Of a DNA stretch of 35,736 bases, positions 27,779-34,730 are shown piece by piece. Below the pieces are notes generated by a model. It was not told where the DNA came from and did not search any database. It saw nothing but the letters and a program-made list of their open reading frames with translations. The DNA is from Syntrophomonas sp. (GTDB lineage: Bacteria > Bacillota > Syntrophomonadia > Syntrophomonadales > Syntrophomonadaceae): the NCBI GenBank assembly GCA_003558625.1, contig PWPP01000118.1, forward strand, positions 1 to 35,736, given 5' to 3'. Both the position numbers and the translations under genes were made by a program. The first letter of the stretch is position 1, and each line of letters begins with the position of its first letter.

Positions 27779-28195
27779 ATGGAAGTGGGGAGCAAATTAG
27801 TAGCGACGGCTGCCATCCAGGTAGCCCTGACTACAAGCAGGCAGGAAGAAAATCAACTCAAGAAAGATAAATATGATAAGTATAAAATAAAAGTCGTAGC
27901 TGTAGACTATGGCGGGGAATTTATTAATTCCGTTGCTAAAATTGTAGAGCGGGCGGTGGTGGCTTCAAAAAGAGAGGGTGTTATTAAAGATACACATTCT
28001 GATGAAGGAGCCGTGGCTGGAGCAGCCAGGGAAGCTGTTACCCAAATAATGCCAAAAGCATTAGGTTTGAATGTAGGCGGAAAAATTGGGATTGCCCGTT
28101 ATAAGGATCATATCAGTGTAGCTATTTTTATGGGAATAGGCCTGCTGCATTTAGATGAGGTAGCAATCGGACTGGGGCATCGGGCGGTAACTTAA
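27779..28195 (+). CDS. hutP: HutP-family RNA-binding regulator
   Basis: HutP in Bacillus is an RNA-binding antiterminator that, with histidine and magnesium, switches on the hut operon. This 138-residue protein shows the family layout, including EGVIKDTHSDEGAVAGAARE and the C-terminal IGIARYKDHISVAIFMGIGL. It does not keep the three histidines that bind metal and histidine in the Bacillus protein: the RESHALYH stretch is DEGAVAGA here. So its ligand may differ. No hut genes are seen; larB is upstream and aroH downstream. The ATG at 27779 gives the family N-terminus MEVGSKLVATAA. An ATG at 27746 lacks a ribosome site. Confidence 0.85.
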   Translation: MEVGSKLVATAAIQVALTTSRQEENQLKKDKYDKYKIKVVAVDYGGEFINSVAKIVERAVVASKREGVIKDTHSDEGAVAGAAREAVTQIMPKALGLNVGGKIGIARYKDHISVAIFMGIGLLHLDEVAIGLGHRAVT

Positions 28196-28228
28196 GCAAA
28201 ATGCTACAAAGAAAGGCTGGATTGCAGG

Positions 28229-28597
28229 ATGGTAGTTAGGGGAATTAGAGGAGCCACAACGGTAGTTGAAGATAAAGCCGATGAAGTTTTGATCGCAACC
28301 CGTGAATTGTTGTTGGCAATGCAAAAAGAGAATAATTTTGCCCGGCAAGATATTGCCAGCATACTCTTTACCGTAACCAAGGACATAAGGTCGGTATTTC
28401 CGGCGGAAGCTGCCCGTGCTATGGGATGGGACCTGGTGCCTTTACTATGTTTTCAGGAAATAGAAGTGCCGGGCGCCCTGCCCCTTTGTATTCGGGTGAT
28501 GTTGCATGTAAATACGGACAAGTCTCAGGAAGAGATTACGCATATTTATTTAAAAAAGGCCCAGGCTTTACGACAGGACTTAATCCATAAGAAGTGA
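28229..28597 (+). CDS. aroH: Chorismate mutase, AroH class
   Basis: A 122-residue monofunctional chorismate mutase of the Bacillus AroH class, which turns chorismate to prephenate for phenylalanine and tyrosine. The trimeric fold signatures are VVRGIRGATTVVEDKADEVL and ILFTVTKDIRSVFPAEAARA, followed by PLLCFQEIEVPGALPLCIRV. It is 33 bp after hutP and ends 9 bp before a convergent minus-strand gene. DAHP synthase, the first enzyme of the same pathway, appears as a relic at 30096-30540 and as a working copy at the window's end. Confidence 0.95.
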   Translation: MVVRGIRGATTVVEDKADEVLIATRELLLAMQKENNFARQDIASILFTVTKDIRSVFPAEAARAMGWDLVPLLCFQEIEVPGALPLCIRVMLHVNTDKSQEEITHIYLKKAQALRQDLIHKK

Positions 28598-28606
28598 TAG
28601 GATTTT

Positions 28607-29020
28607 CTACTCTCCCATTATTTTTATAACCAGCCGTTTTCTCCTGCGTCCGTCAAATTCGGCATAAAATATTTCCTGCCAGGGACCCAGATCTAAATCC
28701 CCGTTGGTAACAGGGATCACAACCTGGTGGTGGACCAAGATGTTTTTTAAATGGGCATCCCCGTTATCTTCTCCGGTTTGATGATGTTTGTATTCTGCTC
28801 CCAGGGGAGCCAACCTCTCCAACAGCTGGTCTAGATCCGACATAAAGCCTGATTCATGATCATTTACAAATACTCCTGCTGTAATATGCATGGCGCTGAC
28901 CAGAACCATACCATCCCGGATTTTAGTCTTATGCAATTCGGTTCTCACTTGATCGGTAATACGAATATATTCCCGTCTCTTGGTGGTGTTAAACCACAGG
29001 TATTCCGTGTGAAACTTCAT
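28607..29020 (-). CDS. YjbQ / UPF0047 family protein
   Basis: A 137-residue protein of the YjbQ/UPF0047 family, sometimes called secondary thiamine-phosphate synthase. The signature is strong: [27 protein letters not shown], then [11 protein letters not shown] and [24 protein letters not shown]. Its biological role is unsettled. It overlaps the next gene by 4 bases (29017-29020), so it is translated together with that nitrilase-family gene. Confidence 0.93.
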   Translation of the reverse strand: MKFHTEYLWFNTTKRREYIRITDQVRTELHKTKIRDGMVLVSAMHITAGVFVNDHESGFMSDLDQLLERLAPLGAEYKHHQTGEDNGDAHLKNILVHHQVVIPVTNGDLDLGPWQEIFYAEFDGRRRKRLVIKIMGE

Positions 29021-29856
29021 TTTAATCCCTCCTGGCAGCTGATTTGATATAAATCTGTTCTTCTGTGTTTCAGCAGGGGGAGTTCCTGCCGAATTTTTTC
29101 CAAATAACCCAAATCGATTTCGGTTTCTATCAGGGCTTCACTTTCCCCGGCTTCAGCCAGAATTCTACCCCAGGGATCTATAACCAGAGAATGTCCCCAG
29201 GCCTGGTAACTGGCTTCGGTGTTTCTGGCGGCTGATGCTGCCATGATATAACACTGGTTGTCTACTGCCCGGCAGCGCATCAAAAGTTCCCAATGCAAGG
29301 GACCGGTGGTAAGATTAAAAGAAGCAGGGATTATTAACACCTGGGCGCCCTTTAAGGTTGCCAAACGGATAAGCTCAGGAAATCGGATATCATAACAGAT
29401 CACGGTGGCCAGGGAAACACCTGCCAGGGTAAAAACATTTATCTGGTTACCGGCGCTTAATGTATCTGACTCTTTGAAGGTAATTTGACCGGGAATATCG
29501 ATATCGAAGAGATGAATTTTCCGGTAATGATTGATCAGCTGACCCTTATTATTAAAGGTGTAGCTGGTGTTATAAATATTGCCGGCAGCATCTTTTTCCG
29601 GAATAGAACCGCCCACGATGGCCAGATTTAATTCCCGGGCCATGGCAGCTAAAAATTCAGTGGTTTTACCGGGATAGGGCTCTGCATAATCCGGGAAATG
29701 TCTGGCCTCATAAGGACAATTAAACATTTCCGGCAGTATGGCCAGTGAGGCCTTCCGGGATGCCGCTTCCTGCAGCATCTCTTGCGCCCGGGTGAGATTT
29801 GTATCCTTTTTAGCCCCTACCTTCATCTGACATAATACTATTTTTAGGGGATGCAT
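29017..29856 (-). CDS. Carbon-nitrogen hydrolase (nitrilase superfamily, omega-amidase-like)
   Basis: An amidase of the nitrilase superfamily. The Glu-Lys-Cys catalytic set is visible: E43 in LPEMF, K113 in [10 protein letters not shown] and C154 in [19 protein letters not shown] near the end is typical of Nit2-type omega-amidases and of YafV-type relatives. The frame is open to a TTG at 29892. The ATG at 29856 gives [15 protein letters not shown], the usual start, with 279 residues. AAAGGAG lies 12 bases upstream. It forms a two-gene unit with yjbQ downstream. Confidence 0.9.
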   Translation of the reverse strand: MHPLKIVLCQMKVGAKKDTNLTRAQEMLQEAASRKASLAILPEMFNCPYEARHFPDYAEPYPGKTTEFLAAMARELNLAIVGGSIPEKDAAGNIYNTSYTFNNKGQLINHYRKIHLFDIDIPGQITFKESDTLSAGNQINVFTLAGVSLATVICYDIRFPELIRLATLKGAQVLIIPASFNLTTGPLHWELLMRCRAVDNQCYIMAASAARNTEASYQAWGHSLVIDPWGRILAEAGESEALIETEIDLGYLEKIRQELPLLKHRRTDLYQISCQEGLK

Positions 29857-29918
29857 GATTGGTGCCAACTCCTTTACCTTTTTTTTGATCAAAAAAATCA
29901 GAGAGTAGATGTGAAATG

Positions 29919-29948
29919 ATTATGTAAAATATAACACAAAAAAAGCAA
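29919..29948 (-). promoter_or_regulatory. Possible promoter for the nitrilase-yjbQ pair
   Basis: On the minus strand TTGCTT (29943-29948) and CATAAT (29919-29924) are 18 bases apart in an AT-rich stretch, about 63 bp before the ATG at 29856. The -10 matches 5 of 6 and the -35 3 of 6, so support is modest. Confidence 0.3.
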
Positions 29949-30095
29949 CGGGGCACATGGCCGGATTTTTTTAAAATATGTCATAATACGTTTATGCACA
30001 GTGACAGAAAGATGCCATAGCAGTCAGCTTTTGGTCAGGCTTTAAGCATAGTCAAGCTGAAGATACAAGTGACGGGATTTTTTCTGCTTCACGAA

Positions 30096-30540
30096 GATGT
30101 TCTGCAGGCAGGCAGCAGGAATATGCAGAATTATCCACTGCTGGAAGCGTTGGAAAAACAGGACAAGCCGGTTCTTCTTAAAAGAGGACTCAGCGACTAT
30201 AGAAGAATGGCTGCTGGCTGCTGAATATATCATGTATGGAGGCAGCAAAAAGATTATCTTGTGCGAGAGGGGTATCAGGACCTTTGAACCCTATACCCGG
30301 GATACATTTGACATCAGCGCGATACCGCTTATCAAGGAGTTATCCCACCTGCCTGTGATCGCAGACACCAGCTATGCCACCGGAAAATCACCATTGGTCC
30401 CTCCGGTGGCCCGGGCTGCCATAGCTGCAGGAGCAGATGGTCTCATAGTAAAAGTACATCCGAATCCTTCCCGGGCCCTTTCGGATGGCCCGCAATCATT
30501 AACCCCGGACAGATTTTACCGGTTGTACCGTGAGATTTAG
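30096..30540 (+). pseudogene. Decayed C-terminal fragment of DAHP synthase (aroF-like)
   Basis: A degraded copy of the C-terminal half of DAHP synthase, resembling the intact gene at the window's end. Homology starts near 30096 in one frame ([20 protein letters not shown], then KPVLLKRG), then moves to the next frame at about 30186-30190 ([15 protein letters not shown] onwards), a net loss of 2 bases. The N-terminal half, with the metal-binding cysteine, is missing. Two further metal ligands are changed: DPSHGTGK is DTSYATGK (His to Tyr), and LIVEVH is LIVKVH (Glu to Lys). It ends at a normal C-terminal position. The copy cannot be active DAHP synthase. The sequence is clearly diverged from the intact copy, so it is an old paralogue rather than a fresh duplication. 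Confidence 0.85.
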
Positions 30541-30619
30541 GACCTGTCCCGCCTTTACCAAAAACAGATCAAGTAAGGGCAACATTCTGATCATGCCTTT
30601 AGCAATTGAGGATCATATC

Positions 30620-30964
30620 TTATTCCTGTGGCAATGCACATAACAAGTGGGCGATCCCTACCACTTTATCTATACCGATAACGAAACAAATACCGGTAGC
30701 CGGTTTATTCATGTCGCATTGATTGACGATGCTGTCTATAACCAGATCGGTTATTTCTTTGGGCACAATGGTCAACACGATTTCCTTTTCCGGTTCTATG
30801 GCGATACCCAATAGTTTTTTCTGTTCATGGATGCCTGTTCCCCGGCCATGAAGGATGGTTGCACCCTCAGCTCCGGCTTTTTTGGTCGTTTTTACAATCT
30901 TATCCGCCCATCCTTTCTTAACCACGGTAATAATCAGATCATGCGAATCCTTTAGGACCATCAT
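30620..30964 (-). CDS. P-II family regulator linked to DUF1538 proteins
   Basis: A 114-residue small protein of the P-II signalling superfamily. It has IITVVKKGWADKIVKTTKKAGAEG, then GRGTGIHE in place of the T-loop start, EKEIVLTIVPKE, and a terminal segment with KPATGICFVI. Classical P-II T-loop tyrosine uridylylation is not evident, so it is not GlnB/GlnK proper. Its start overlaps the stop of the upstream DUF1538 gene by 4 bases (30961-30964), suggesting that it regulates that transporter, possibly by binding a nucleotide. It is the last gene of the three-gene minus-strand operon. Confidence 0.85.
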   Translation of the reverse strand: MMVLKDSHDLIITVVKKGWADKIVKTTKKAGAEGATILHGRGTGIHEQKKLLGIAIEPEKEIVLTIVPKEITDLVIDSIVNQCDMNKPATGICFVIGIDKVVGIAHLLCALPQE

Positions 30965-31692
30965 TGATCCTCCTCCTTTTCACGGTATAGTAAACCCAAT
31001 GCCATTACTGAAAGAATCGGGGCCAGGGCTACCAGGGCCACCAGTCCGAACCCGTCTATAACAGCATCTCGCTCCTCCATTACTGTGGCCACGCCTATAG
31101 CCACAGCCATAATAAAAGTAACGGTCATAGGTCCAGTTGCTACGGCCCCTGAATCAAACGCAATGGCAATAAATGCGGTATCGGAAAATTTAAGCATGAT
31201 CAAAGCCAAAATATATCCCGGAATAATAATATATTGCAGGGGAATCCCATATATGATTTTTGCCATGGCTAAAGCGGTAAATGCTGCTACACCAAGAGCC
31301 AGGGTCATTAACATGATTTTATCTTTGACATACCCGCTGGATACTTCTTCTACCTGGGAGCAAAGAATGCGGACAGCGGGTTCAGCCAGGGTGGCCACCA
31401 GGCCCAGAACAAAGCCGATGGGGATCAGGATCCACTTATTGGGTAGACTGCCCAGGTTTTCTCCCAGGGCTGTACCTACCGGGAAAAAGCCTATATATAC
31501 TCCCTGCAGAAACAGGGCCAGGCCTATAAATGTCATGACGATGCCGACTAATAACTTCTTCACATAAGTCCATTCAAATTTTAGAAAGAATACCTGGAAA
31601 AAGAAAAAAAACAGCAATAGGGGGGTTAAAGCCACCAGCACCTCCAGCAGGACATGTTCAAATCCTTGGAAAATCACCAGTTTATTATTCAA
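30961..31692 (-). CDS. DUF1538 membrane protein (second of pair)
   Basis: A 243-residue polytopic membrane protein of the DUF1538 family. About six hydrophobic segments are seen. Between helices lie AEPAVRILCSQVEEVSSGYV (the family's re-entrant-like motif) and AFDSGAVATGPMTVTFIMAV. A DUF1538 pair from Halomonas (UmpAB) has, as I recall, been reported to act as a sodium/lithium/potassium-proton antiporter. The TTG start overlaps the upstream DUF1538 stop by 4 bases, and the end overlaps the P-II gene by 4 bases. The two DUF1538 proteins are related to one another, so they probably form a heteromer. Confidence 0.9.
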   Translation of the reverse strand: MNNKLVIFQGFEHVLLEVLVALTPLLLFFFFFQVFFLKFEWTYVKKLLVGIVMTFIGLALFLQGVYIGFFPVGTALGENLGSLPNKWILIPIGFVLGLVATLAEPAVRILCSQVEEVSSGYVKDKIMLMTLALGVAAFTALAMAKIIYGIPLQYIIIPGYILALIMLKFSDTAFIAIAFDSGAVATGPMTVTFIMAVAIGVATVMEERDAVIDGFGLVALVALAPILSVMALGLLYREKEEDQ

Positions 31693-32384
31693 GCAAAAAT
31701 CACCCCTAAAAGAAGTACTGCCAGGACCGGACCGATGGAGGCCAGGCCAATAAGACCAAAGCTATTGGATAAATTTGATTTTCCGGAAAGCACCGAAGTT
31801 AAACCAATACCCAATGCCAAAATAAAAGGTACGGTCATAGGTCCGGTAGTTACTCCCCCGGCATCAAAAGCCACCGGAACAAACTGGGGAGGAGTAAAGA
31901 AAGATAGGACCATAATGGCCGAATATCCCGCAATTAAAATATAAGCCATAGGAATTCCCAGGATAATCCTCAACATGGCCAAAGCCACAAAAATAGCTAT
32001 ACCTAATGCTACTACGGAAACAAGGAGATTTCGACCGATATATCCTTCAGAAACCATGTCTACCTGAAAGGCCAGAACCCGGACATCGGGTTCTGCAACC
32101 GTAACCGCAAAGCCCAAAACGAAGGCAACACTCACGACCACCAGGGCGGAACCCCAGTTGGGCAATTGAGAACCGATTGCTTCCCCCATAGGCAGGAGGC
32201 CGATTCTGATGCCATACAAAAAAAGAGCCAAACCCAGCATGATAAAACCTGCTCCTATTAAGAGCTGAAATAAGGATTTTAAGGGCATACTTAACAAGGC
32301 AAACTGTAAAACCAATACGGTTACAGTGACGGGGAGAATGGCCTGAACCACCTCGGACAGGATGTCTTTAAATTCTCTTAACAT
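31689..32384 (-). CDS. DUF1538 membrane protein (first of pair)
   Basis: A 231-residue polytopic membrane protein. The motifs AEPDVRVLAFQVDMVSEGYI and AFDAGGVTTGPMTVPFILAL match those of the partner gene, showing an ancestral duplication. Hydrophobic segments cover most of the chain. The frame opens at 32456, but GGAGGGTGG lies 10 bases before the ATG at 32384, which gives the family start MLREFKDILSEVVQ. It begins the minus-strand operon DUF1538-DUF1538-P-II, divergent from the antiporter at 32523. Confidence 0.9.
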   Translation of the reverse strand: MLREFKDILSEVVQAILPVTVTVLVLQFALLSMPLKSLFQLLIGAGFIMLGLALFLYGIRIGLLPMGEAIGSQLPNWGSALVVVSVAFVLGFAVTVAEPDVRVLAFQVDMVSEGYIGRNLLVSVVALGIAIFVALAMLRIILGIPMAYILIAGYSAIMVLSFFTPPQFVPVAFDAGGVTTGPMTVPFILALGIGLTSVLSGKSNLSNSFGLIGLASIGPVLAVLLLGVIFA

Positions 32385-32522
32385 ATTCGTGCCACCCTCC
32401 AGGAGAACGGTTATAAATAAAAAGACAGCATAAATGCAAGCTCTTAGGGTCATCATAGCATATAAAAGAGTGCAATTGGGTTATAATAAATGAGGTAAAC
32501 CATTCATGAGAAAGGTACTATT

Positions 32523-34499
32523 ATGGACATGGATTTTTCATTACTGAATGATATCGTTACCATCTTTGCCCTGGCAGTGGTGGTAGTTTATATTTGCCAC
32601 CGCATCAAACTTCCCTCCATCGTTGGATTTTTGCTAACAGGGATTATCGCCGGACCCCATGGAATAGGGGTTATCGATACCATTCACCAGGTGGAGTTAT
32701 TGGCAGAGATCGGGATTATCTTCTTATTATTCAGCATCGGCATCGAGTTTTCTTTTAAAAACCTGATGAGCATTAAAAAATCGGTGGTCATGGGGGGCAG
32801 CATACAGGTTGGATTGTCCGTTCTAATGGCTTTTTTAATTGCTCGGGGCCTGGGATTGCCCTTTAACCAGGCACTATTTCTTGGCTTCATGGTTTCATTG
32901 AGCAGTACCGCCATCGTATTGAAGCAGCTGGGAGAGCGGTCAGAATTGGCTACCCCCCATGGTAAAATGAAGGTGGGTATCCTTATATACCAGGATATTA
33001 TTGTCGTCCCCATGATGCTCCTTGCTCCAATTCTGGCTGCCTCCTCTGTTACCCCGGAGCCCCTGGGGGGGATGTTTTTAAAAGGAATCGGGGTCATGCT
33101 TTTATTGCTGTTTATGGGAGTATATATATTACCCCGTGTCCTCTACCGGATCGCCTGTACCCAGAGCCGGGAACTGTTTTTACTTAGTATTATTGTAATT
33201 TGTTTTGCTACCGCCTGGTTAACCAACAGCATTGGGTTATCTTTGGCATTGGGTGCTTTTCTGGCAGGCTTGATTATATCTGAATCAGAATACAGCCAAC
33301 AGGCTTTATCCAATATTTTGCCCTTTATTGATACCTTTACCAGCCTGTTTTTTGTATCCATTGGAATGCTCTTAAATGTCGGTGTGGTCTTGGAGCATGC
33401 TGGAACTGTGCTGGTCATGGTAGTTGCCCTGTTGGTGGGAAAAGCCATTATTGCCGCCCTGGCGGGAATACTTATGGGCTATCCTCTGCGGACAGCAATT
33501 CTAGTCGGATTTGGTCTTTGTCAGGTGGGGGAATTTTCATTTATTCTATCTCAAAGCGGGCTGCAATATAATCTTATTAATTTAGAACTTTACCAGGGTT
33601 TTTTAGCAGCGGCCATATTTACCATGATGTTAACCCCGTTTTTAATGAATATAGCCCCGAGGGTTGCCTATGCTGTTTCAAAAGCAAAAATACCTCCCCG
33701 TCTGGCCCAGGGAACAATGCAAACCAATAACGACGGAGAAGGGGCCTTAGATAACGAAGAGCATTTAATTATTGTGGGGTATGGCTTAAATGGGAGAAAT
33801 TTATCCCGGGCAGCAACCGCTGCCAACATCCCCTACATCATTTTGGAAATCAACCCGGATGTGGTGATTGCGGAAAAGATTAAAGGGGAGCCGATTTTTT
33901 TCGGGGATGCCACCCAGGAAATGGTCCTGAAACATGCAGGGATCGGTAACGCCAAAATTATGGTGGTTGCCATCCATGATGCTGTAGCCTGTCGTAGAAT
34001 AACGGCCATCGCGAGGCATCTTAACCCTAGTCTCCACATTATCGTAAGAACCAGGTTTGTGGCTGATATGGAGGACCTGCACCTGATCGGCGCCGATGAA
34101 GTCATACCGGAAGAGTATGAAACCTCGGTAGAAATCTTTTCCCGGGTCCTGGCCCGCTATATGGTTCCCCAGAATGATATCGAGAAATTTATCCATGAAA
34201 TTCGCAGTGCCGACTACGATATGTTTCGCAGTATCAACAAAAAGGATATACAATTTCAGGTCTTGACGCGATATATTGATGAACTGGATTTTAACAGTTA
34301 CAGAATAGATCATAACTCCCCGGTAATCGGAAAAACGATAGCTGAGTTGGACCTGCGCAATATATATGGGATCACCGTCGTAGCTATCAGGCGTAAAGGC
34401 CAAGTCATTTTAAACCCCGGTGGGGAAGAAATTCTGATGGACGGGGATTATCTGGTTCTTTTAGGTGGATCCTGTGACATAAAAAGTGCTTTGCAATAA
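32523..34499 (+). CDS. CPA2 cation:proton antiporter with TrkA_N and TrkA_C domains (KefB/Ybal-like)
   Basis: A 658-residue monovalent cation:proton antiporter of the CPA2 family. About twelve membrane segments cover residues 5-385. A cytoplasmic TrkA_N (RCK) domain follows, with the nucleotide-binding GYGLNG near 419-424 and ILEINPDV, and then a TrkA_C domain (about 570-655). Family members export potassium or sodium in exchange for protons, gated by NAD(H) or another ligand bound by the RCK domain. KefB/KefC, YbaL and GerN-like are alternatives; the ion is not readable. It is divergent from the DUF1538 operon across 138 bp, so the two may share regulation. Confidence 0.93.
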   Translation: MDMDFSLLNDIVTIFALAVVVVYICHRIKLPSIVGFLLTGIIAGPHGIGVIDTIHQVELLAEIGIIFLLFSIGIEFSFKNLMSIKKSVVMGGSIQVGLSVLMAFLIARGLGLPFNQALFLGFMVSLSSTAIVLKQLGERSELATPHGKMKVGILIYQDIIVVPMMLLAPILAASSVTPEPLGGMFLKGIGVMLLLLFMGVYILPRVLYRIACTQSRELFLLSIIVICFATAWLTNSIGLSLALGAFLAGLIISESEYSQQALSNILPFIDTFTSLFFVSIGMLLNVGVVLEHAGTVLVMVVALLVGKAIIAALAGILMGYPLRTAILVGFGLCQVGEFSFILSQSGLQYNLINLELYQGFLAAAIFTMMLTPFLMNIAPRVAYAVSKAKIPPRLAQGTMQTNNDGEGALDNEEHLIIVGYGLNGRNLSRAATAANIPYIILEINPDVVIAEKIKGEPIFFGDATQEMVLKHAGIGNAKIMVVAIHDAVACRRITAIARHLNPSLHIIVRTRFVADMEDLHLIGADEVIPEEYETSVEIFSRVLARYMVPQNDIEKFIHEIRSADYDMFRSINKKDIQFQVLTRYIDELDFNSYRIDHNSPVIGKTIAELDLRNIYGITVVAIRRKGQVILNPGGEEILMDGDYLVLLGGSCDIKSALQ

Positions 34500-34609
34500 T
34501 CTATGCTGCTCAATAATTGATCCCACCAGCAGCTATCATAATTATGTGTTAAATATACTTGCTCCCCCGGCAGATAATTTGTTATCATCAAAACTGTAGG
34601 AAGGTAGGA

Positions 34610-34637
34610 TTGTATTGAATATGTAGTATGGTAGAAT
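34610..34637 (+). promoter_or_regulatory. aroF: Promoter of aroF
   Basis: TTGTAT (34610-34615) and TAGAAT (34632-34637) are 16 bases apart, and TG precedes the -10 in the extended position. It lies about 95 bp before the aroF start, so the transcript has a leader of some 85 bases. Confidence 0.5.
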
Positions 34638-34707
34638 GGTGGGAATCAGATACGGACGATATCCGGCCATTGGTGTTTTTCGCTGATGGCTTTTTAGCTG
34701 TTTCTCA

Positions 34708-34723
34708 CCTCCAGCAAAGGAGG
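34708..34723 (+). promoter_or_regulatory. aroF: Hairpin over the aroF ribosome site
   Basis: CCTCC (34708-34712) pairs perfectly with GGAGG (34719-34723), the core of the AAAGGAGG ribosome site, around a 6-base loop. Translation of aroF may thus be restrained unless the hairpin is opened. An upstream GGTG (34672-34675) could pair with CACC (34706-34709) and compete. Both pairings are short. Confidence 0.35.
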
Positions 34724-34730
34724 AATGGAC

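Noticed and set aside
33801-34403. A 200-residue open frame on the minus strand inside the antiporter gene
   Set aside because: It lies entirely opposite the TrkA domains, whose motifs are clear on the plus strand; its own translation shows no recognisable domain.
34636-34686. A 16-residue leader peptide before aroF with two Tyr codons and one Phe codon, as in attenuators
   Set aside because: Its ATG overlaps the likely -10 element (34632-34637), so it would not be wholly transcribed, and it has no ribosome site.
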